Assembly: GCA_030602145.1 (NCBI GenBank)
Contig: JAUWAH010000020.1
Location: forward strand, 1-13,011
DNA from: Desulfobulbus sp.
GTDB lineage: Bacteria > Desulfobacterota > Desulfobulbia > Desulfobulbales > Desulfobulbaceae
DNA length: 13,011 nt
Reading direction: 5' to 3'
In this document: one piece after another, positions 1 to 5,959 of the stretch
Numbering within the stretch: the first letter of the stretch is position 1
Layout: every line of letters begins with the position of its first letter
The notes under the pieces: model-generated
The model's database searches: none
Seen by the model: only the letters and a program-made list of their open reading frames with translations
What the model was told of the DNA's origin: nothing
Translations under genes and position numbers: made by a program

Positions 1-1473
1 GTCGGCCAGCGGTCCGGCGACAAAGGGGGTGTTGGCCCAGGGCTGGCGGTTGACGCCGCTGGCGCCGATCTCGGCGGCGGTGGCCTTGGAGACGATGGAG
101 GCGCCGATGGCCACGCCGGCATCCATGGTCTTGGCCACCCAGATGGGCGGCATGGTGTTGGCATCGCGGCCGGAGTAGGTGATGACCTCGATCACCAGGC
201 CGGCCGGGTCGGCGTTGGCCGCCTTGTTGTGGTTGCCCACGGTCTCGGCTTTGAGGGTGCAGCGGGCGTTGGGGTGGGAAACCGGCACGCCGGTCATGGA
301 GTTGTCCCATACCCCCTGGAAATTGACGCCCCGCTCCGGCCGGGTCTCGCCATCGCCGGTCCAACGCGGCTTGCGCTGCTCGTCGACCAGGACGTTGGAG
401 AAAATGACCTCGGCGCCTGGCTGGCGCAAGCATTTCATCAGGTAGGGGTCGCCCTCCTGGTTGACGTCTTCGATGATGCCGAAGATGCCGATCTCCGGGT
501 TGACCGCCCGCAGGGTGCCGTCGGATTCGATCCACATCTGGGCGAGATCGTCGCCGATGAAGTCGCTGCCCACCATGGCGGTGGTGGTCTTGCCGCAACC
601 CGAGGGGGCGGCGCCGGCGAAATAGGTCTTGCGGCCGCCGGGACCGGTCATGCCGGTGATGAACATGTGCTCGGACAGTTCCTCGCCGTGGCGCCGATAC
701 ATGGCGCTGTCGGAGGCAAACCGGTGGTTCCCCTTTTTCATCAGCAGGGTGTTGCCGGCGTAGGTGCAGAGGAAGGAAAAGGTGGTCTGCCAACTCCGGT
801 CCATGTAAATCCGGGCCTTGGGCACATCTTCGGAACGATGGGTGCCTTCGGAGTGGACATTGGTGAAGAACTCGCCGCGGCGGGCGACCTCGGCGTCAAA
901 ATCAGCGTAGCAGTTGCGGTAGAGCAACTCGGCCGAATGCATGACATAGGTGGAGCTGGAGATCTCGATGGCCGGAATCGAGGCCTGCGCCCCCACCGGC
1001 CCGCGGCTGTAGAAGCCGACGAACATGGTCTTGCCGCGCATGATGCCGACCATGTGCTCGCGGATGTAGGCGTGGGAATCATCCCGCAGCTCCTTTTTGG
1101 CCAGCGACGACACCTCTTCATCGGGGTTGGCGATGTAAAAGGTCTGGTCGACCATCCGGCCCTGGTCTTCGGGCAGGTCGAAATGGATGGTATGATTGGC
1201 GATGGCCAGCGACTGTTCTTCGCCCTTCTCCAGACTCATCCGCCGGACCAGGGCCTGGTCCTCTTCGCTGCCGGTATGGATAAATACCTGATCGGGCTCG
1301 CACATGGCGATGGCGTTGGCCACCTTGAGCAGCGCCTCTTCGTTGCTGATCAGTGCCAGCCGGTTCTGCTGTTCGCCGTCGAGCCGCTGGGCAAACAGGT
1401 TTCTGGCCTTGTCGATGGTGGTCACGCCGCCAACCGCTGATAAGATATCAACGCCCTTATTGAACTCCAACAT
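1..1473 (-). CDS. pckG: Phosphoenolpyruvate carboxykinase (GTP), partial (3' end missing)
   Basis: The product would interconvert oxaloacetate and phosphoenolpyruvate with GTP/GDP in the cytosol, for gluconeogenesis or anaplerosis. The window holds 491 codons from the start; the frame stays open to base 1, so the last ~100 or more residues and the stop lie outside. Visible marks: a kinase-1/P-loop APSGCGKTTTAM at residues 289-300 (Cys293 is the reactive P-loop cysteine position), a GSDFIGDDLA metal-binding segment just after it (302-311), a YAGNTLLMKK substrate/metal region at 238-247, and NPEIGIFGIIEDVN at 325-338. The P-loop differs from the common SACGKTNLAM form, so this belongs to a divergent branch of the GTP family. 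The ATG at 1473 is preceded by GGAGG (1478-1482, minus strand) at a rather short 4-nt spacing. It is transcribed away from the rest of the window and is probably unrelated to it in function. Confidence 0.92.
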   Translation of the reverse strand, partial: MLEFNKGVDILSAVGGVTTIDKARNLFAQRLDGEQQNRLALISNEEALLKVANAIAMCEPDQVFIHTGSEEDQALVRRMSLEKGEEQSLAIANHTIHFDLPEDQGRMVDQTFYIANPDEEVSSLAKKELRDDSHAYIREHMVGIMRGKTMFVGFYSRGPVGAQASIPAIEISSSTYVMHSAELLYRNCYADFDAEVARRGEFFTNVHSEGTHRSEDVPKARIYMDRSWQTTFSFLCTYAGNTLLMKKGNHRFASDSAMYRRHGEELSEHMFITGMTGPGGRKTYFAGAAPSGCGKTTTAMVGSDFIGDDLAQMWIESDGTLRAVNPEIGIFGIIEDVNQEGDPYLMKCLRQPGAEVIFSNVLVDEQRKPRWTGDGETRPERGVNFQGVWDNSMTGVPVSHPNARCTLKAETVGNHNKAANADPAGLVIEVITYSGRDANTMPPIWVAKTMDAGVAIGASIVSKATAAEIGASGVNRQPWANTPFVAGPLAD

Positions 1474-1825
1474 CCTGCCTCCGTGGGATTATTTGTCGAG
1501 TTGACCCGAAGGAAAACCGTCCTGTAAAATATGTTGACAAGTTTGTAAACCGCACTATTTAGCTCGAAAATGCGGAATACGCAAACAGGAATGCGGATTT
1601 CCCGGCGATTTTCCCGACAACGGCCGGCCCTGTTGTCCGGAGTCCGTTCAGACCCAATGCTTTTGCCGGCACGGGGCGGCGGGGGTCGCCGAAATGAGCC
1701 GCCGGTGGTATGGTGGAGGCCACCAGCAGCGGTTTGTCCCCCTGGCCCGGATTTTGAAAGAACCGGTGGAGTGCCGGGAACCCCCCGCAATCCCCCATCG
1801 CCAACCTTCAACACCCCCTTGCCCC
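1474..1825. other. Divergent intergenic region between pckG and the FHA regulator
   Basis: This 352-base gap separates two divergently transcribed genes. The half next to pckG (1474-1570) is relatively AT-rich and holds the dyad described separately. The half next to the regulator (1620-1825) is very GC-rich and has no recognisable Shine-Dalgarno sequence or good promoter. The regulator's reading frame stays open back to an ATG at 1694, but the 44 extra residues are Pro/Arg-rich and resemble no domain, so I treat this part as non-coding. I see no RNA gene here. Confidence 0.5.
1533..1550. promoter_or_regulatory. Imperfect 18-bp dyad, possible operator or divergent promoter
   Basis: GTTGACAAGTTTGTAAAC is an inverted repeat matching at 14 of 18 positions (GTT-n-ACAA-nn-TTGT-n-AAC). 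It contains a -35-like TTGACA on the plus strand (1534-1539), followed after 16 bp by a weak TATTTA. On the minus strand it contains a -35-like TTTACA, followed after 17 bp by a weak TACAGG. It lies 60 bp upstream of the pckG start. A repressor site over a pckG or divergent promoter is possible. The -10 elements are poor, so the promoter call is weak, and I do not recognise the binding protein. Confidence 0.3.
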
Positions 1826-3679
1826 ATGCCCCAGGTCATTGTCTGTCAGGATGCCCAGGATTACCGGGTGGCGGAGTTCGCCACCTCGCTGACCATCGGC
1901 CGGGAAGGCGACAACGACATCGTTCTAGCCTCGCCCCAGGTCTCCCGTCGCCATGCCTCCATCGTCCTGCGGGAAAACGGCGACTACATGCTGTTCGATC
2001 ACGACAGCACCAACGGTGTCTGGATCGAGGACAGCAAGGTGAGCGGTGTCCGCCTCTCCCACGGCGTGACATTCCGGATCGTCAACCACGTCTTTACCTT
2101 CATCGACGAGCACCGGGAGGATGCCCGGGTCTTTGCCGGCCACGGTGTCGGGCTCCCGGCCGGTGACAGGCCGATCGATCCGGCAACCATTCTCTTTGGT
2201 CAGGAACAGATGTCGCAGGCCCTGGTTGCGGCGAGCGGCGACGAAGAAACGGTGCTTGCGCCTCTGGCCCACCTCCTGCGCACCTTGCAGACCGTGGACG
2301 ACGAGAGTCTTTTCGGCGACCGTCTCCTGGCCGGTGCCGTGGATCTGGTCGGGGCGGAACGGGGGTTTCTCGCCCTGCTCAACACCAAGAACGAACTCGT
2401 CTATACGGCCAGCCATCACTTCGATCCGCGTCGGGAGAGCCGGGATGTCAGCCAGGAGGTGGTCCGGCAGATGATGGACGGCGCCAGGTCGGTCCGGGTC
2501 GAAGGGACCGGGCCCGGCGATGGCCGCAAGGGCAGGGCGCAGGCCCAGTCGGTGCTCGGCGCGCCCCTGGTCCGTGACAACAAGACGGTCGGCTGCCTCT
2601 ACCTCGATCATCATCAGGCCGGCTTCTTCACCGGAGCCGGGCAGAGGAGCCTTGAGATCCTGGCCCTGCACGGGGCCATCCTGCTCGACAACCTCGCCGG
2701 CCGGCAACGGATGCACCGCGAACGGGAGTCCTTGAAATCACGCCTGGCCGCCAAGGACGAGACCATCGTCCGCAGTGAGAAAATGGTCAAGCTCTACGAG
2801 GACATCCGCACCATCGCCGCCATCAATGTGCCGGTCTTCATCCAGGGGGAGGCGGGCAGCGGCAAGGAGCACGTCGCCGCGGCCCTGCACGGGTTTTCTG
2901 GGCGCAAGGGGGCCTATATCCCGCTCAACTGCGCCGCCATTCCCGAGGGCATCTTCGAAAGCGAACTGTTCGGCTCCAAGAAGGGTGCCTACCACGAAGC
3001 GATCGACAAACCGGGCAAGCTGGAACTGGCCGAGGGAGGCACCCTCTTCCTCGACGAGGTGGCGGACATGTCGCTCACCCTGCAACCCAAGTTGCTGCGG
3101 TTTCTCGAAAATGGGGAAATCACCCGGTTGGGTGATACCCGCACCCGCCGGCTCGATGTGCGGGTGGTGACCGCCACCAACCGGGACGTGGCCGCCATGA
3201 TCCGGGCCGGCCAGTTCCGCGACGATCTGTTTCAGCGATTGTCCTGCTTCACCCTCAAGGTCCCGCCCCTGCGGGAACGGATCGAGGATATCGAGCCGCT
3301 GGCCCGATATTTCCTGAATAAATTCGCCGCCGAGTACAACTGGCAGCCGCCCCGGGTCAGCGACGGCGCCCTACAGCTGCTGGCCCGCTCCCAGTGGCCG
3401 GGCAATGTCCGTCAGTTGCGCAATGTCCTCCTCCGCTTGGCGGTGCAATCCCAGGGGCGACCGATCACCGAACGGGACATTCTTTCCCTTTCCGAAGAGT
3501 TTGCCGCCATGGAGCCGGCCCGGATCGAGGTGTTTCCCAGCCTGGAGGAGGTGGAGAAGAATCATATCCGGGCGGCCCTGGAACGGGCCGGCGGTAATAT
3601 TTCCGACGCCGCCGCCCTGGTGGGCATAGCCCGCTCCACCCTCTATCAGAAGATGAAGAAGTACGACATTGCCGGTTGA
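1826..3679 (+). CDS. FHA-GAF-AAA+ sigma54-activator-type transcriptional regulator with Fis HTH
   Basis: The predicted product is 617 residues. An N-terminal FHA domain (about 3-93; GRE, SRRHA at 40-44, STNG at 61-64) should bind phosphothreonine peptides. A GAF sensor-like domain follows (about 146-291), then a sigma54-type AAA+ module (about 321-546) with Walker A GEAGSGKE (341-348), Walker B GGTLFLDEVAD (404-414) and an arginine-finger segment FRDDLFQRLS, then a Fis-type HTH (about 575-617). The sigma54-contacting GAFTGA loop is replaced by GAYHEA (387-392), which is unusual. Family knowledge says such proteins bind upstream enhancers and remodel sigma54 RNA polymerase. The near-consensus -24/-12 promoter downstream is the obvious target, by inference. 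The start is uncertain: the ATG at 1826 fits the FHA boundary but has no Shine-Dalgarno; an in-frame GTG (1766) or ATG (1694) would add residues without a recognisable domain. The linker after the FHA holds EETVLAP (Thr142), a possible phosphosite. Confidence 0.88.
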   Translation: MPQVIVCQDAQDYRVAEFATSLTIGREGDNDIVLASPQVSRRHASIVLRENGDYMLFDHDSTNGVWIEDSKVSGVRLSHGVTFRIVNHVFTFIDEHREDARVFAGHGVGLPAGDRPIDPATILFGQEQMSQALVAASGDEETVLAPLAHLLRTLQTVDDESLFGDRLLAGAVDLVGAERGFLALLNTKNELVYTASHHFDPRRESRDVSQEVVRQMMDGARSVRVEGTGPGDGRKGRAQAQSVLGAPLVRDNKTVGCLYLDHHQAGFFTGAGQRSLEILALHGAILLDNLAGRQRMHRERESLKSRLAAKDETIVRSEKMVKLYEDIRTIAAINVPVFIQGEAGSGKEHVAAALHGFSGRKGAYIPLNCAAIPEGIFESELFGSKKGAYHEAIDKPGKLELAEGGTLFLDEVADMSLTLQPKLLRFLENGEITRLGDTRTRRLDVRVVTATNRDVAAMIRAGQFRDDLFQRLSCFTLKVPPLRERIEDIEPLARYFLNKFAAEYNWQPPRVSDGALQLLARSQWPGNVRQLRNVLLRLAVQSQGRPITERDILSLSEEFAAMEPARIEVFPSLEEVEKNHIRAALERAGGNISDAAALVGIARSTLYQKMKKYDIAG

Positions 3680-3703
3680 CGCCGGCCGCCCGCCGGTGTG
3701 GAT

Positions 3704-3742
3704 GAGATCCGGACAGGGGCCCGGCCATGCTGTCCGGATTTC
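3704..3742 (+). terminator. Terminator-like hairpin after the FHA regulator
   Basis: The arms are GAGATCCGGACAG (3704-3716) and CTGTCCGGATTTC (3730-3742), forming a 13-bp stem with one G-U pair and a 13-nt loop, 24 bases after the regulator's stop codon. A pyrimidine-rich, T-rich stretch follows only after about 11 bases (from 3754), so it is not a textbook intrinsic terminator. It probably ends or processes the regulator transcript and insulates the downstream operon. Confidence 0.6.
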
Positions 3743-3809
3743 CTACAGCACCAATATTTTTCCCTTTCTCTCTCATTTCAGGCTTTTATCGGGATGCCTC
3801 CCGGGGCGT

Positions 3810-3826
3810 TGTTCGATTATCGAACA
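3810..3826. promoter_or_regulatory. Perfect 17-bp palindrome, candidate upstream activator (enhancer) site
   Basis: TGTTCGATTATCGAACA has two perfect 8-bp arms around one central base. Its centre is about 163 bp upstream of the predicted sigma54 start site (3981), the usual range for enhancer sites of sigma54 activators. A 17-bp odd-centred palindrome with TGT/ACA ends is compatible with a dimeric Fis-type HTH, such as that of the regulator at 1826-3679. The assignment to that protein is inference; a different repressor or activator could use it. Confidence 0.5.
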
Positions 3827-3901
3827 CTTCCCTCTGCTTTTTCCACCCCGTTTCGGTCCGCGTGGTCCGGTCAGGGGGGCCATGTGGTGGCGCACTCTTT
3901 T

Positions 3902-3914
3902 TAACTCATTGAAA
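3902..3914 (-). promoter_or_regulatory. IHF-like site between enhancer and promoter
   Basis: The minus strand reads TTTCAATGAGTTA, which fits the IHF consensus WATCAANNNNTTR with one mismatch, and has an A/T-rich tract on its 5' side as IHF sites often do. It lies between the palindrome at 3810-3826 and the -24 element at 3957, where IHF bends DNA at many sigma54 promoters. AT-rich DNA gives chance matches, so confidence is modest. Confidence 0.35.
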
Positions 3915-3954
3915 TATAATTCTATTTTTTAATCGGTGGCGGCCGATGTCTTTC

Positions 3955-3970
3955 TGGCACCGCATTTGCT
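3955..3970 (+). promoter_or_regulatory. Sigma54 (-24/-12) promoter of the amyloid-like operon
   Basis: TGGCACCGCATTTGCT matches the sigma54 consensus TGGCACGNNNNTTGCW at every defined position except the G after TGGCAC. The invariant GG (3956-3957) and GC (3968-3969) have the required spacing, with G at -24 and C at -12. The predicted start is near 3981, giving a leader of about 56 bases before the ATG at 4037. It lies just downstream of a sigma54-activator-type gene. This is one of the best-supported regulatory calls in the window. Confidence 0.82.
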
Positions 3971-4036
3971 CAAGCATGGCCAGCAGTGATTGCGTCCCAC
4001 ACTTTACACACCAAACACCTAAATGGAGGTTGTACC

Positions 4037-4873
4037 ATGCTGAAAAGAACCGTTTTTGCATCCGCTCTCATCTTCGCCATGGCCACCGGCACCGGCACGG
4101 CTCTTGCCGATCGTGACGACAACACCCTGCGCGGCTCGTTCCGTCAGCACAAGATCAAGGGGGTGACGGCGGTCCAGCACGGCGCCATCCATCATAACAC
4201 CTACGCCTCGCAGCCGATCACCAACACCAACACCAACATCATCACCGTCAATACCTCGGCCACCCAAACCGCCACGGCCACCGCCACCGCGCCGGCTACC
4301 CAGACCGCCACCGCCACTGCAAGCGCCAGCGGCACCGCCACCACCCCGGCCGACACCGGTTCAAACGTCGACGACACCGCGACGTCGTCCACCGACACCA
4401 CCAGCGGCACGGACACCACCGCCGCCACCGGAACGGATACCGGCACCGACACCGCAGCATCGACCACCGACACCGGCGTCGAAACCACCGCCACCGCCAC
4501 CCAAGAGGGGCAGGACGATGCCCAGAAGGGGATGAAGGCCGAAATCCGCAACGAGATCAAGCGGGCCGGCAATATCAGCAGCACGATTAAGAACGGCAAC
4601 AACAACCAGGCCAACGCCGCCTCCATCTCCATGAGCGGCCAGGCCCAGTCCACCGAATCGGTCATCAACCGGGTCAATACCAGCGGCAACATCAGCAGCA
4701 CGATCAAGAACGGCAACAACAACCAGGCCAATGCCGCCTCCATCTCCATGGGCGGGTCCATGGCGGTCAAGGGCCGGGTGATCAACGAGGTGGAAAACAC
4801 CGGCAACATCTCGGCATCTGTGGGCGGTGGCAACAACAACATGGCCAACGCCGGCTCCATCGCCGTCAACTGA
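4037..4873 (+). CDS. Secreted Asn/Gly-repeat protein, putative functional-amyloid subunit (first gene)
   Basis: The product is 278 residues. A Sec signal peptide (about 1-25, likely cut after ALA) is followed by a short mature N-terminus, then a Thr/Ala/Asp-rich low-complexity stretch (about 75-158), then three tandem 39-residue repeats whose GNNN cores start at residues 187, 226 and 265. The repeat reads roughly GNISSTIKNGNNNQANAASI, then M. The core keeps the GxxNxA pattern of curlin repeats but replaces the flanking glutamines; it also recalls the GxGNQQxN part of Pseudomonas Fap repeats. Secreted repeats of this type beside a CsgG-like exporter suggest an extracellular fibre subunit; this is inference. 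The ATG at 4037 has GGAGG at 4025-4029 (7-nt spacing), so it is preferred over an in-frame ATG at 3986 that would add residues before the signal peptide. It is the first gene behind the sigma54 promoter. Confidence 0.85.
   Translation: MLKRTVFASALIFAMATGTGTALADRDDNTLRGSFRQHKIKGVTAVQHGAIHHNTYASQPITNTNTNIITVNTSATQTATATATAPATQTATATASASGTATTPADTGSNVDDTATSSTDTTSGTDTTAATGTDTGTDTAASTTDTGVETTATATQEGQDDAQKGMKAEIRNEIKRAGNISSTIKNGNNNQANAASISMSGQAQSTESVINRVNTSGNISSTIKNGNNNQANAASISMGGSMAVKGRVINEVENTGNISASVGGGNNNMANAGSIAVN
4259..4510 (+). repeat. Low-complexity Thr/Ala/Asp-coding stretch
   Basis: About 84 codons consist almost only of ACC, GCC, GAC and related codons, giving a Thr/Ala-rich then Thr/Asp-rich segment between the N-terminus and the amyloid-type repeats of the first subunit. 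It is probably an extended, acidic, flexible linker. Such DNA is prone to length change by slippage. Confidence 0.7.
4568..4867 (+). repeat. Three tandem 117-bp coding repeats
   Basis: Copies begin at 4568, 4685 and 4802, a 117-bp (39-codon) period. The conserved 66-bp cores of the first two copies (4568-4633 and 4685-4750) differ by only three bases, all synonymous (AAT/AAC, ATT/ATC, AAC/AAT). The third copy (4802-4867) is diverged but keeps GNIS and GNNNxAN. The near identity of two copies suggests recent duplication or gene conversion. Confidence 0.85.
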
Positions 4874-4919
4874 CCGGCATGATTCCTCGCTGGAACCAAC
4901 AGGTTCAGAGAAAGATGCC

Positions 4920-4957
4920 GCATCCCGTGCCGGGTCCACAGCCGCGGCACGGGATGC
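4920..4957 (+). other. Perfect intercistronic hairpin between the two subunit genes
   Basis: The arms GCATCCCGTGCCG (4920-4932) and CGGCACGGGATGC (4945-4957) pair over 13 bp without a mismatch around a 12-nt loop, in the 128-base gap between the first and second repeat-protein genes. No T-tract follows. It could stabilise the 3' end of the upstream message, act as a processing point, or partly terminate transcription, so that the first subunit is made in excess over the rest of the operon. Confidence 0.65.
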
Positions 4958-5001
4958 TCCCCGACAGGGAAGGTCACACCATCGCTCCACGGAGAACGAA
5001 C

Positions 5002-5598
5002 ATGAAAAGCGTACACATCCTGCTCATCACCGCCCTGCTCGCCCTGCCGGCCGCGGGCCAGACGGCCGACCTCCTCGGACTCAAGGCGGAAAACCGGTTG
5101 CAGGGTGGCGAATACCGCGCCACCACCAAGGGCAACAACAACACCGCCAATGCCGCCTCGATCAACCTGTCCGGCAGCAAGGCGCGGGCCGTCAGCAACA
5201 GGGTCCAGGCCACCGGCACGGTTTCCGCCTCGGCCGTCGGCAACAAGAACACCGTCAACAGCGCTTCGGTGCAGATGGTCAACAGCCAGGCCAGCCAGGT
5301 GTCCAACACAGTCAAGGTCGGCTCCATCAACAATGCCGTTCAGGGCAACAACAACATCTCCAACATCGGTTCGGTGCAGATGGTCAACGCCAAGGCGGGC
5401 CGGGTGACCTCAGAGGTGACCGGCGAGGCGCTCACCGGCGTGATCGACGGCAACAACAACCGGCTCAACATCGGGTCGGTGCACATGAACGGCGCCCAGC
5501 GCGGCGACGTGACCACCAAGGCCGACCTTGGCAATGTCTCGGTGTCCATGTCCGGCAACAATTCCAGCGTGGCCGTCGACTCGGTGGTCGCGCAGTAA
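5002..5598 (+). CDS. Secreted Asn/Gly-repeat protein, putative second amyloid subunit or nucleator
   Basis: The product is 198 residues with a signal peptide (about 1-22). Nearly all the rest consists of five repeats whose GN cores start at residues 44, 80, 115, 150 and 185, a period of 35-36. The pattern is GNNNxxNxxSVxM followed by a charged/Ser/Val segment. The first repeat (GNNNTANAASI) is almost the same as those of the protein encoded by the gene at 4037; later ones are looser, and the last (GNNSSV) is degenerate and ends the protein. It lacks the Thr-rich linker. By analogy with CsgA/CsgB or FapC/FapB it could be the minor subunit or nucleator, but the sequence does not say which role each has. 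The ATG at 5002 has GGAG at 4991-4994 with 7-nt spacing; an upstream in-frame ATG (4879) would place residues before the signal peptide and cross the hairpin. Confidence 0.85.
   Translation: MKSVHILLITALLALPAAGQTADLLGLKAENRLQGGEYRATTKGNNNTANAASINLSGSKARAVSNRVQATGTVSASAVGNKNTVNSASVQMVNSQASQVSNTVKVGSINNAVQGNNNISNIGSVQMVNAKAGRVTSEVTGEALTGVIDGNNNRLNIGSVHMNGAQRGDVTTKADLGNVSVSMSGNNSSVAVDSVVAQ
5131..5595 (+). repeat. Five 35-36-residue protein repeats in the second subunit
   Basis: The repeats are clear at protein level (GN cores 36, 35, 35 and 35 residues apart) but much diverged in DNA, unlike the near-identical copies in the upstream gene. This suggests an older array. Confidence 0.75.
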
Positions 5599-5618
5599 AC
5601 GGCAGGGAGGACAGGACG

Positions 5619-5948
5619 ATGCGCGCTTCCATGACGATCCTGCTGCTCACCCTGCTGCTCACCGGCGGTTTGGTCGCCACCACCGCCGTCTGCCGGGCCG
5701 ACGACCTCAACGACGGCATCGAGGCCGACGAAACGAGCGTGCAGTACGGCGAAATGGGCGGTTCGAGCAAGAACTTCTCGTACCTCACCCAACGGGCGAG
5801 GAGCAAGGCCCGCTCCGGAACCGGTGACGTCGTCCTCTCCGACAGCGGCGCCCTCAACAGTGTCATCCTCGACGCAGGGGCACAGATCAACGGCGACATC
5901 ATCATCATCGATGATTCCAAGGGCGATAAAACGGTCATCGCCAAATGA
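5619..5948 (+). CDS. Small secreted protein of unknown family in the amyloid-like operon
   Basis: The product is 109 residues with a hydrophobic signal peptide (about 1-27, likely cut at CRA/DD; the Cys25 context TTAVC is not a lipobox). The mature part is short: an acidic N-terminus, a basic stretch (about 58-66), and a C-terminus of alternating hydrophobic residues with Gly/Asp turns (VVLSDSGALNSVILDAG, then INGDIIIIDD), which suggests a small beta-structure. I do not recognise it as CsgE or CsgF. A periplasmic or surface accessory role in export or fibre assembly is a guess from position. The ATG at 5619 has GGGAGG (5605-5610) at 8-nt spacing, 20 bases after the upstream stop. Its stop overlaps an ATG of the next frame (ATGA at 5945-5948), so the genes are tightly coupled. 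Confidence 0.8.
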   Translation: MRASMTILLLTLLLTGGLVATTAVCRADDLNDGIEADETSVQYGEMGGSSKNFSYLTQRARSKARSGTGDVVLSDSGALNSVILDAGAQINGDIIIIDDSKGDKTVIAK

Positions 5949-5959
5949 CGGGACACACC

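Noticed and set aside
229..1440. Long plus-strand open frame (about 400 codons) opposite pckG
   Set aside because: The minus strand here encodes PEP carboxykinase with clear catalytic motifs; the plus frame gives a Gly/Val/His-rich sequence with no domain and is a by-product of GC-rich codon use.
1743..1758. Possible second sigma54 promoter (TGGCCCGGATTTTGAA) before the FHA regulator
   Set aside because: The invariant GC at -13/-12 is GA here and the -24 block also deviates; without the C at -12 the call is not supportable.
3669..3932. Small plus-strand open frames between the FHA regulator and the operon
   Set aside because: They have no ribosome sites or recognisable content and overlap the hairpin, palindrome and promoter elements of an AT-rich control region.
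4259..4867. Repeat-rich DNA considered as a CRISPR array or other non-coding repeat
   Set aside because: The periods are whole codons, differences are synonymous, and one open frame with a signal peptide spans the repeats.
4201..5016. Minus-strand open frame of about 270 codons with strongly hydrophobic, Val/Leu-rich content
   Set aside because: It is the antisense of the Thr/Ala/Asn repeat gene; no ribosome site, and the plus strand has a signal peptide, ribosome site and protein repeats.
4827..5618. Open frame running through both subunit genes into the small secreted protein at 5619
   Set aside because: The upstream part is a +1/+2 shadow of the repeat protein (Arg/Gln/Pro-rich); the true gene begins at 5619 with its own ribosome site and signal peptide.
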